A stretch of DNA of 64,000 bases from Hirudo medicinalis (lineage: Eukaryota > Annelida > Clitellata > Hirudinida > Hirudinidae): NCBI GenBank assembly GCA_011800805.1, contig MPNW01000072.1, positions 173,471-237,470 of the forward strand. Direction: 5' to 3'. Made by a program: the position numbers and the translations under genes. Positions within the stretch are counted from its first letter, which is position 1; every line of letters starts with the position of its first letter. Of the stretch, positions 47,701 through 58,800 are shown one piece after another. The notes below the pieces were generated by a model, which had not been told where the DNA came from, made no database searches, and worked only from the letters and a program-made list of their open reading frames with translations.

Positions 47701-50700
47701 ATAAGGTCAGGTCTTCATTATTCATCAGCAGATGGCGATTCACATGCTCTGATTTTGCTTTTTAAAGCACGTCGAGAGAGTGAAGTCCAATGCTATTTCC
47801 AGATGCAAGCATCTTGGAGTTAATGGCAGACTTCATATCATGTAAAACATCCGTAGGTGCTAAGAACATACTTTCATGGCACCATCGTGTTTCACTATTT
47901 GTGAATACTCTGACAGTATCTTCTGTTATAATGGCAATGAAATTTTGACATAGTGCATGCTTACATGAAAAATACCATCGCCATCCGCTTTCACTTTTCT
48001 TCACTACGAAGAGGGATTAGAAACAATCTCCAACATTTTTCATACCAACTCGTTCTTTCCTTCTTTGGATCCCTTTTGGAATCCATTCCTCTCTTATGGT
48101 AACAACTTCCTTGACATTATTTGCAAATTGCATGCTTTGAAAGATGTCGAAGATTGTTTTGAAATTTGGAAGGGACATGCATCCATGTCCATCTCTGCTG
48201 CTATTTCAGAAACTTCATGGGCAAAACAGATTGGGTTCATCCCATGCTGCCTAACATTCTCTCTCCAAATAATGGTTGCACCTTCCCATCATCACGGTGC
48301 CAATTTTTGTTCTGGCATTTAGAGTGTTCTTCATTCCCAATGCTTCAATTTCCATAGAAAATTATATATATCTATGGTCTCAAATGAAAACAAGAAGTTG
48401 GGCTTTCTTCAAAATTAAATTTCGGGTACTTGAGCCAGAGACACGGAGAGAGTGTAGATTTTTTGCACTTATTACTCTGAATTTTAGCATTTAAGGTTCA
48501 GCTCTTGAACAAAGTTCATCTGAGTGAAATTGGAATTTATGATGAAATTAAACCAAGAATGTCTAGTATTTATTTTATGGTAATTATTATTTTATTATGT
48601 TACATTATTATTATGTTAACTTATATTGTAAATGTTGTGATTTTTTGAAAATGCTATTGAATTTTTTGATGGCATGTTTGAAATGCTAAACTGATCTTAA
48701 ACTGCATTTCATTTGCTTCATACGAGGGTTCCATGTTGGAGTAATATTATTATTATTCCCAATAACAATGTTTTGTTTGATTTGATCGATTAAATTCTAT
48801 AAAAATAACATGAAACAAATATTTTCTTCCTTCGGTGAAATAAGTTTCTTTCGTAAATATCAGCTTTTATTTAATATTTGTCATTCCGAACTGCGAGTTT
48901 TAACGGAAATTGTCCAATTTTTATGTATTATTTTTTAAAACTTTATATTAAAAATTTAGAGTTTATTCTCTGAAGCTCCACTTAATTTATCTCATAATGA
49001 TTTCATAACTTTCAATGATATTAGTTTACATCATTTAAATCATTTACATGATTTTTACATCACTGCATTTGGTTAGTGTAGTATGGAGTTGTTGTCATTG
49101 CAATGAAACTCGTTGCAGATCAACAAGCTGCCCGAAGGATCTTACATTCCCAAAGGGAAGTATCCGATATTTTTTTATGGGACTCATGAGACGTGAGTTC
49201 TTAGATTTTAAGGCAATTGACTTTCAATGTTTGACCTTGAATTTATTATTATTTAAGGTATTTCTTAAAGCCCAAGGACATCTTTCCTTACGAGAAATAC
49301 AAGGACCAGTATGGAAAACCCCACAACAGAAAGTTGTTCAATGAGGGACTTCAAGAGCTGCTCACCAACCCCGATGTGATGATCGACAGTGTGAGACATG
49401 CTCGACAATTACCTCCAATGCTACCTTAAACACAATTTTTTTAAATAATAATTATATATTTATCACTAATCGATAAATTACAATAATTGCAACATATTAT
49501 GATGTGTGTTAATTTATGAAATTATATCAATAAATGGACTTACTTTGGATAGGAGGTGATTGTAAAGGATTCTGATGGTAAAGACAAGGAAGATGATTTT
49601 GAGACAGAAACAACAAATTCTCCCCCTTTGGTCAAAGTGGTTTGTATGACTGTTGAGTTGAGCTTGTATGATATTTGAGGATTGACAGTCACCATGTTGA
49701 TTGCAGAAACGTCCCTACAAAAGGAAGCTCTCGGCTGAGGTTAGTAGCCACATTTTATGCTCCATGGTGAGGAAGCTGTCAACATTTTGTGGTGTTTAAA
49801 AATAACCTGAGTTTGTACTTGATTAGAAAGTTATGTTGGTGGCCATCCAAGTGTTGGACAAAGACATTTGTATCTAATACACCCTCCTTAAGATTATTGT
49901 CTGTTATAAATATTAATATTTATTAAATAGTTACCTGTTACAATATTCACTCAATTGGTTACTAATGATCAAATATTATTGTTATGCAAATTAAGTTCTG
50001 TTTTATTCACAGGGAAGTTTTTATGGGAAAAGATTAAAGCTCGACAGTGGATTTGTCTCGAAAGCTGTGAGATCAATCAATCAATCAATCAATCAATGCA
50101 TCCATGTTCGCTTACAGTTAGTTACTTTATATTTTTAGAAGGTTTTCGGCAACAAAGTAAAGAAGACGTGAGTTGAATATAAGTAATATTTGTACAATAT
50201 ATTTTGACTTATTTAAGATTAAATTGAACTTTAATTCATTTTAATTGTTTTTATTTTTAAATGTTTAGATTCGTGAGCTATGCAAAACAATTTAAGGTCG
50301 GTTTTATAAATTTTACGTTGACTGTTTCGTGGTTTAAAGAAAATTATTTTTCAGCAGCGACTCACTCAGAAGTCACCAGGGTTTGTGAGAATTGACATTA
50401 CAAATGACATTATTCAACTATTATTAAACAACTTAATTGATTGATCAATTATTTCTATTTGACAGTCCAGCCACTGAACAAAATGTAAGTACCTTATATT
50501 CAACAATAATTCTAATTATAAATATTCCAATAAAATTGAAGATTAAAATGAGCCTTAAAATGATTTTTAAGCTTTAAAATGATTTATATTTGAGGGTGAA
50601 GAGGAAGAAAATCCAAAGTAAGACTGCATTTTTTCGACGATCAGTGGTCGTTAAAAGTTGAAGGATGCTTAATTTAACAAAGGCGTCTAAAATTTAAGTT

Positions 50701-52675
50701 TGTGTCTTAGCGTTGATGCCAAGGAAACGACTGTCCAGAAGAAACTGCGGGATAAATACTGTGAGTTTTTGTCGTGAAGTTTAATTGGAAAGCTTTAAAA
50801 TCGTTGCAGCAATGTTTCTTAGGCTTATTTGAAGGGCTCTTTTATTTTATGAATTTATATATTTGCAATTAATTTTAGAATTAAAATGCAAATCGCTAAA
50901 CAAGAACTTGAATTAAAGCTTAGAGCTTGTTTATGTCAATTCCTATTGAAATGAGGTTGTGAACATTGGAACATGAGGACCTGATGCCTGCTGATTGCCT
51001 TCTGAGCAACCTCATGTGCACATAGCTTACTGAAAATTGAAAATATTTATAATGCTTTCATTAGAATTAAGAAATTAATGAATATTTCAGTGCATCATGC
51101 CAAGATCAAGTTGACTCAATTGGAACTAGATATAAAAACATCACTGTGCTGTGAGGATAGCACACCTGTTAGTGACTTTATTGTTATATCTGTGTGGTAC
51201 CCAATATTCATTCAAATAATTTAAATAATTATGACCTAGTACAATTTATAATATATTACAAAATGCAACTAAAGTAACAATTAGAAATGATTCTGTTCAA
51301 ATTCCAGATAAATGTATCTGGTCCCCTTTAATGATGTCTTGAAATTATCAGGATGAAGTCAAATGCCTGAGTTTGATGGATGAACTTGACAGCCTTCCAC
51401 TCAACTCATTCATCCTCAGAAACAATCCTGACATCATCATCACCATCAAGAAGGTTGACAACTTTCTGAAGTATTATATTTGATTGCTCGTTGTTTAAAG
51501 AAGTTTTCACTTTCTCAGTGTCGGAATTATTCTGGTGATGAGAAGGTGAAATTGAAGGCAGATTTCCTCTACTCAAAGTTCAAGGGCCTCTTCCTCAACC
51601 CTGAAAGGGATGAAGCATTACTTGCAAAGGTGAGACCTGCCATAACTGTGAGGGGTCATGCTTAAGTGAATTTAATTGAATTCAGGCTGTTGTGGATCTA
51701 TCTTCTTTCAAGACTGACACTGTTGGCTTGGACCGAAGGGCTCGAGGTTGCCTGTCTAACACTGAGGATCTCTTGGCAGACACCTCCAGTGAGTTTCTAT
51801 GCAATGCGCTCAAAAATTTATACATTTATATATCCACCATTATATAGAGCAATAAGGAAGTACATTAATTTTATATTATCTCCAGTAATCTCATCATCTA
51901 TTGAAAACTCCAAGGAAGATGTCCATCTAAGTCTTCAAGATGAAATGGATGCTTCCCAGGAATTGAGCTTGTACCAAGAGGTCGACGCTCTGAAGAAGGC
52001 CGAATCAGATGTTGACAAAAATATTTCTGAAGGATTGAAAGAAAAAGAAGATCAAGTGAATCAACTGGATGAGACAAAAGATTTGGAAGGTTGCGATGTT
52101 GCGAGCTCGAGTAATGACGGTTTGACCCTGAGAGAAGCAACTTTGTTGTTGGATGAAGTTATTTCGAGAGTTTCTGCAGGAGCAACAGAAAATTCGCTCG
52201 ACAGCACGATAAAGGCTGATGGACAAAACAGTGAATCTTCGAAGTCTTCCTCTCATCAATCAAATGTAACCTTGCAAGAAGTTGATGCCAACACCGACGC
52301 TCCGTGCGTTCAAATTTCTGAAGAGAGGTTTGGTGAGGTGGACGTGAGAGCCTCCGAATCCGCTACAATGTTTGACGATTCACTTGTTGAGCAGAATAAT
52401 AAGTCTGCAAACATACAAGGAAAGAGGAACACTTCACTCATGTTCACTGATGATGAACAGAGGATGGATGTTGGCATTTTCTTTTCTTTACTTTAACATC
52501 AACTTAGAATTGTTTAACATTAGCTTTATTTACTGCATCGCCAACTAGATTATACATACTTGAATCAATATTGTTCATTGTTTTGCAGGACAGCATACAA
52601 CTTGAGAGTCAAATAGCAACCATAATGGACAATGTTGTCAATGATTCCTCAACTGTGGAGGCAAATATGGAGTGA
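44783..52675 (+). CDS. LEDGF/HDGF-family chromatin protein (PWWP + integrase-binding-type domain)
   Basis: A nuclear chromatin reader tethering partners to H3K36-methylated genes. Eighteen exons join in frame to 563 aa (human LEDGF/p75 is 530): 44783-44854, 49119-49192, 49258-49390, 49553-49639, 49707-49739, 50013-50066, 50139-50167, 50269-50296, 50355-50380, 50466-50484, 50595-50617, 50711-50760, 51091-51167, 51352-51453, 51519-51629, 51686-51788, 51886-52469 and 52589-52675. Residues 1-93 form a PWWP domain ([36 protein letters not shown]) clearly of HDGF type. A basic linker with nuclear-localisation-like KRPYKRK follows. Residues about 210-306 match the LEDGF integrase-binding domain ([34 protein letters not shown]). 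The last 250 residues are acidic and Ser-rich. Intron 1 is 4.3 kb and hosts a DNA transposon. Rotatin converges 144 bp beyond the stop. Confidence 0.93.
45575..48444 (-). mobile_element. Inverted-repeat DNA transposon (possible MULE-like) in LEDGF-like intron 1
   Basis: Terminal inverted repeats of about 70 bases flank a 2.87-kb segment. The left copy is at about 45575-45648 and contains TACCCGAAATTTAATTTTGA and AGCCCAACTTCTTGTT; the right copy is its reverse complement at about 48370-48444. On the minus strand the interior encodes pieces of a decayed transposase. Near 48004-47870 there is a Trp/Cys segment ([15 protein letters not shown]) resembling a FLYWCH-type finger. Near 47590-47530 there is a DDE-like strand, [20 protein letters not shown], then a [13 protein letters not shown] block. 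Frameshifts and stops break the frame, so it is inactive. Long inverted repeats plus these motifs suggest a Mutator-like element, but the superfamily is uncertain and no target duplication was seen. Confidence 0.7.
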
Positions 52676-52762
52676 ACAGTTATGAAAGTCGTGATTTGTT
52701 GGACGCATTGCCTGATTTGTTTTTGGAACACTTCTTAAAGCTTATCTGACACCACTGGCTTG

Positions 52763-52768
52763 TTTATT
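52763..52768 (-). terminator. Poly(A) signal AATAAA of rotatin gene
   Basis: TTTATT on the plus strand gives AATAAA on the minus strand, 50 bases after the rotatin stop codon. It lies inside the 3' UTR of the convergent LEDGF-like gene, so the two messages are expected to overlap by tens of bases. Confidence 0.65.
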
Positions 52769-52778
52769 TTTCTTGCTA

Positions 52779-52784
52779 AATAAA
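52779..52784 (+). terminator. Poly(A) signal AATAAA of LEDGF-like gene
   Basis: A canonical AATAAA lies 103 bases after the LEDGF-like stop codon. The expected cleavage site, 10-30 bases on, falls just short of the rotatin stop codon on the other strand at 52819. Confidence 0.7.
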
Positions 52785-52818
52785 GTTTTTTTGCAAATTT
52801 TACAAACATTGAAACAGT

Positions 52819-55800
52819 TCATCCATCAATTATTGTTATTATGTCTCGAAGTGCTTGTCTCAAACTCCATTTTCCAGAGACTTCTGGCTTTGAACTTTGT
52901 TTTTCCAAAAGGTCCTGCAGTCTCTTCATGACTGTTGCATTGTTTTTCAGATGCACTTTTAACTGTGGTTTTAATTTGTGTCACAATGTAGTACATAAAA
53001 TAAGTTTATAAGATCCACAATTTCAATGAAGTCTAACAAACCTTCTGACTGCAAGTGAGCAGCACGAGGATGGCTGAACATGTTATGGAGGCCAAGTGGT
53101 CTGATTTTTCATTCAGACATTTTAGGAGGAAGGCAACGACTTTATCTACAATATAATTCAATGTCAGCTAGGAATATTTTTAAGAGATTAAATCGACTGG
53201 CTTATGAAAGACGTGTTCGGTTTTGAGTTTACCGTTTGATAGCAGTTTTGCTCGGTTGTTGGGGTGGAAGCAGAGGTTTCTGATTGTCAGCACAGAGAGT
53301 TGACAGGAGGCTTTCGTGAAATTTGATGCGCCCTGATCCAAGAGAATGCTGAGGATATCTGAGGAAAGAAATTTTGATTGGAGCTGACATTAAGAGTTGT
53401 CAATTGACACACCAAATTAGTTGAGAATTGAGCCACAAATTGAAACATCAAGCTAATAAGGAGTCAAACTGTGACGTAACACTGGGGCCTTACAAATTAA
53501 CCGTTACAACGATCACAGGAACCGAGCTTAGTCTTTCATGTTCCCGATGCATGTGTTTTTTACTTTCAAATTCAACTTTCATAGAGGAAATTAAAATTTT
53601 GTTCAGAATAATTAAGTTGATGTGAATCTAAATAATTAGAGCAAATGAGAGTTCTACAATCATGTGTGTTGTATGCATAATTGTCTTAATGTTCATATTA
53701 TATTATTATTAGAAATGTTTGTCTCATAGCAAATAGGTAGTGTGCATCAAACAGCATTGTTTCTCATTATGAAAACATGATAAGCTGAATCTGTTGCAAA
53801 TATTAGACGAAATGAATAAACTTGCAGAACATTGTTTGAGGAGGATACCTTCTATCTTGAGTATCATAAGTTGTCCATCACCAAAGAAGGATAAACCTGC
53901 CAGAAACTTTAGCCACAGAATTTCCTCAGTTGTTTGGGAAATTTGTTTCTTGTTTCTTGATTTGATCAAACCAGCTGTCTCAGTTAGAAATGTTGACTGC
54001 AATGTAAATATTTTCTACCGAGTCATTTTGGTTAAGCAGATCTTAAATGAAAACTTTGTCATTTTTTTGCAATTTGGAAGCTGATTTGGATAAAAAAAAA
54101 AAGAATAATCTAATGTGATAAATTTTGAATTAATTTTCAGTTTATCTTCAACAAGAACTGCACAATTGAAAATTTAAAATTGTTTTTGCAGTGGGCAATG
54201 CTTTTGTATTGGAACATAAAAATGCATTTACTCATTTGTTTTTAAATGTTCTTGGCATTTTGTTAATTTTACTGAGTAAAAGCTGTAAGGTTCGTTTTAA
54301 GAAAGAATTGAAGAAGATTTGACGAAGACATGTCATGATGTAATTTCACACAGTCACTTAATTGATATAATTTATTAGTCATAACTGCCTGAATGAACAT
54401 GAAAAATTTTGTCTAATTTCAACTTCATTATTTTGCTAAAGTGCTGCTTGGATAGATGACAGTCACAGAGTTTATGAGAAATTTAGCAACAAACTTTAGC
54501 AAGAAGACTTCTGCATCCGGAATTAGTGATGAGATTTCCAAGGAGTTGGAAGGCCTTCAGCAGCAATGTGTTCCCCTTTCTCGATGATGAAAACTCCTTC
54601 TGAGTAAATTTCAAAAGGCAGACGAACATAGAGCAGGTCGGACCCTGCTGCTTGTTGATGTTTGTGGCAACCAATGAGGAGACTGTTTGCAAGAAGTTTG
54701 TTGACATTCACGATGATTAATTGAGCAGTAAGCACTTTACAGAAACGGTGACATTACTTTAAAGGTGACAAGCTCGCATTCAATCCTTGGAGAATATATT
54801 TGTTGAATAAAACTAATCAAACTAATCATACTTCAACTTACTAACTGATAATAAATAATAATAATTAAAAAAATAAATAACAAATTAAGATGAACGTACT
54901 CGCATCGGAAGAATGAGCAGTGAAGCAAGTCAGCATCGAAAGTACGGAAGACATGAGTGATCCACTGCTGAGGCAGCACTTCCACAAGGACACCACAATC
55001 CCTGCCAGGTCCCTTCTGCAGGCTGACATCTGCCAAGAAATTATCACATCATCATCTGTTGCATTCAAATTAGCTCAGAAGGTTGTGTCCTTGCATGCAA
55101 CGTTCACAACCTAGCTTGAGTCATCAGAATAGACATACATGTTACTCCTATCCATTCGTGGATGACGATAACAAATATGGTGCAGTAACATGGCATTTCA
55201 TTACTAGCACACATAATTTTCTAAGAAATTTATATTTTCATAATTTCATAAGAAATTCAGTGAACACCTTAGCTTCAGGGCTTTGTGTCACCAAACTTTG
55301 CAAGGCTTCAATTGTCTTTTGTAGCTCTTTTAATATTGGTTTTGCCTGTTAAAATTTGCATTCCATTGAATATTCATTAGCCACTTGGCAACCTAAAAGT
55401 GTGACAAATGAAGCTTATTTACTTTTTTGTGGGCGCTTTTCTCCAACACCGAATCGAAATCCGTGTTTAGTGTCAACAATGTTCTTTGCAGGTGATCCAT
55501 GAAAATGTTGAGAATTCCAGCTGCAAAAATGATTCTTTGCAATTGCAATTAATTATAATAATAATTACAATAATTATTGCAATAATAACAACTTGAGACA
55601 GTAAATCATTACAAACCCTGAAATGCCCTCAGTCTGAAAGGTGAACTGATGAATGCCAGTGCTTTGAAAGACTCCAGTATCAGCATTTTATGCTGAAGAA
55701 GTTCAGAGGATTTGAAATTGAACGTCTTGATCATTCCAACCATCGATTCACCCAACTCTCTTGCATCATTTTCATCTAAAAGAGCAGAAACAATTGAACG

Positions 55801-58800
55801 TATTTCTCAAATTCAATCTTAAAGTCAGCAAACAAAATATTGAATCCCCAGTGTTCTTTCCAATCACTGAGTTATGGATATTAGAATCAAGTCATGCAAC
55901 AAAATATTTGCTCTGAGAAACTAAAATTAATTTCATATGAGATAAATTTGTTTCTTCTTTAAATTGTGCAAATTAATACAAATGACTACAATAAAAATTT
56001 GTTTCTCCAAAAGACAAAGGCAAGAAACCTTTTCGGTTCAAGTGCTTGTTGAAGATGAAACTGTGCACAACGTCTTCAGATATTTGACAGGTTTGCATCA
56101 AGAGAGATTCTTTATTTGCAAATAACGTTATAAATTGAAGACCTGAGAACCACACATCTGAACCAAAAATGCTAGGATCTGAAACTATCTTCAACAGTGT
56201 TTCTGACAAAAATAGAATGAAATTTGATGATTATATTCAAACATTCCTCAAAATCTCACCATTATCAGTTTAATTAATGAAATTTCTAACCTTTTAGAAA
56301 TGGCCACCCATCATCACAGACTTTTGAGATGATTTGAAAAGAAGAGCCAATATTTGAGTTCAGCAGAATGGTGAGCAGACTGAAACAAGAACTCATCAAT
56401 TTCCTTGATTTCAACTTCACGTCATCACCGTAATCTGCAAGATAAAGTTAAGTGTTTTAGGGAAATTTCACTTTGGTTACCAATTCCACTGCTATCGTCA
56501 TTATCACGTCATCATCGCCATCACCTGCAGAAGCTTTAAAGAAAACAGACGACAGGGGTAGATATTTCAAGAAGACAACATCCTTCAAAACTTCTTCTCC
56601 GGACGTCCTTTCGTCGATGGTCGTCAGGTGGCACAAAAAGTCCACAAGACTCGAAAGGAAATCCAACAGGTCCAAGAGGATGAATTTGGATGATTCCACT
56701 CGAAGAAGTGTCAAGTTTTCTTGGAAGGAGGAAATTGAAGAGCTGAAGACTCTGTTTAATATTTATTACTCAAAAAGATTTTTCAAACCAATCAAAGATT
56801 CATTTTAAAAAATGATTTCTGTATAAAAAATAATTTTGATCTCAATTAACAACCTGGTGTTATGCAATTATTAAGTTAATAACCGATCCAAATATTAAAT
56901 TCAATTATAACTTTGTTAAACCTCAAGATAGCTTTGACGAGTCGATGTTGGTGGATATCTTGCAAGGTTTCAGTGGGCACCATCATCAGCATATTGTGCA
57001 GAAGATCAAAGAGTGATGCAAGCAGAATGGGGGAGGTCCATGATTGTCTTAAGGCACCTCCTAACATGAATTTCGACATCATGATTCACCAATTCATGCA
57101 TTCATTTAAAACATAAAATGGTAATTTAATCACGTTATACTGTATTGTGCAAGATGTCAATGTTGAAACTTTAAATTTGCAAAGAAATTGATATCCTCAT
57201 GCTTCACTTCATTAAATTATAAAATTGAAAAATCCTCCAAAAATGAAAATATTAGCAACTCCGATGAATAATTTTAATTAGCAAGCAAATAAATAATGGA
57301 ATAAACAAACCTCTGTCTGCCTCAATGTCTTCGGTGATGTCAGAAATTAAAGTTTCGTTCTTTGCGACCCTGTCGTCTGCTCGAGTCACTGATTGCATTA
57401 GAAATGTTTTACTTATACAATCCAGTCATCATTCTCGGAAACTTGCAAATTTAATTAATAAAAATAATTGGTGAATTAATGCAAAATAAAGAAATCCATA
57501 ATTTACTTTTCCATAAAAATGAAAACTGAAACAAACCACGAAGGTCCTGTTTGCCACTCAAAGTGAACGAATTCAGCATCGATGCAAACATTTCGTAGAA
57601 CTTAGTTTCCCTCAACAAGTACGTCAAACAGGGCAGTCCAACCAATTTCACCTGAGAAAAATAAAGTTTACTTTATTTGCCGTAATTTTTACATTAAAAA
57701 GCTGGAAATAAGGAAATTCTTAATGGAACGTTAAAAGTCCGACTTTGTTAAAGAACCTCGACATCTGCTCTCGTCCATGGCATGGCAATTGGCATTTCAA
57801 TTTAATTAACTAATCGTTGCACCCGTTCGATGTATTTTACATGTTGATGCTGCATGTTTTTAAAGTTGAAATTAAAACAAAATCCATTGAGATTCTGAAT
57901 ACACGAACAAATAACAATTTGTGACTTTTTGTGACATTTACTGAAAATTTACAGCTAGAAAACTTTGAACTTACATCGTTTTCCCTGTCGTGGACGAAGA
58001 GACTTTGCAACCGAGAAGATTCGTCGGTCGCGAGACGCGTCATGAGATTCAGCACCAAACTGGCAGCCTGCGGTATTATTAAAGTCGTTAATATTGCCGT
58101 CGTTGCCACTTTGTCGAACGAAACTTACGAGATCATCGAATATTTAAATGACTTGCTGTTACATTAAGTAAAGTCACCTGCTTGCGAACGAAGTGACATT
58201 CACTTTCATCAATGAGGATGTGCAAAGCAGCATCCCAAACGTTTTGAAAGCGGCTCGACGAGACGTGCCTTATCAACATCCTCCAGCCTGCCTCGCACGA
58301 GGACAAAGTCGTCGCTACCGACAACCCCGAGATGCAAACCTAAATAATATTATAATAATTAACACTCCGGCGACAAAAACAATAACGGCCGAGAACTAAC
58401 TTTCATTATTATTAATAACAAGTTATTAAATTAATTCATTTGCATGACAATCTGAATAAAGGAAGTAAAGTAAATTGTCGATATGCAAAATTGAATTTTT
58501 TGCAAATATTCGTATTCGTGAATTTATCGCCAAGTGCTAATTAATAATTAATTACATTGTTAATAAATAAATTAGCAATGGTGAGACTTGCCTCAACATC
58601 CCTGTAAGTGATGAGTGTAAACAACCATTCCAATCCTGAATCCATATATTCTGATGATGTCAAGTGGCTTGCATAATGCCACTGCTCTGCCCATTCCTAA
58701 AAGTAGTTTTTGAAATGAATAAAAAAAAATATGAAAAATGTTCAATTATTGCTTTTTTATATAAAACCAATTAAATCACAACAGCAACAACAACAACCTC

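Noticed and set aside
47285..47823. Plus-strand frames inside the LEDGF-like intron
   Set aside because: They are shadows of the decayed minus-strand transposase, which shows the recognisable motif.
58193..58399. Plus-strand frames over the rotatin region, e.g. 58193-58399 and 60450-60791
   Set aside because: The minus-strand frames match splice-bounded rotatin exons; the plus-strand ones are antisense shadows in GC-richer exons.
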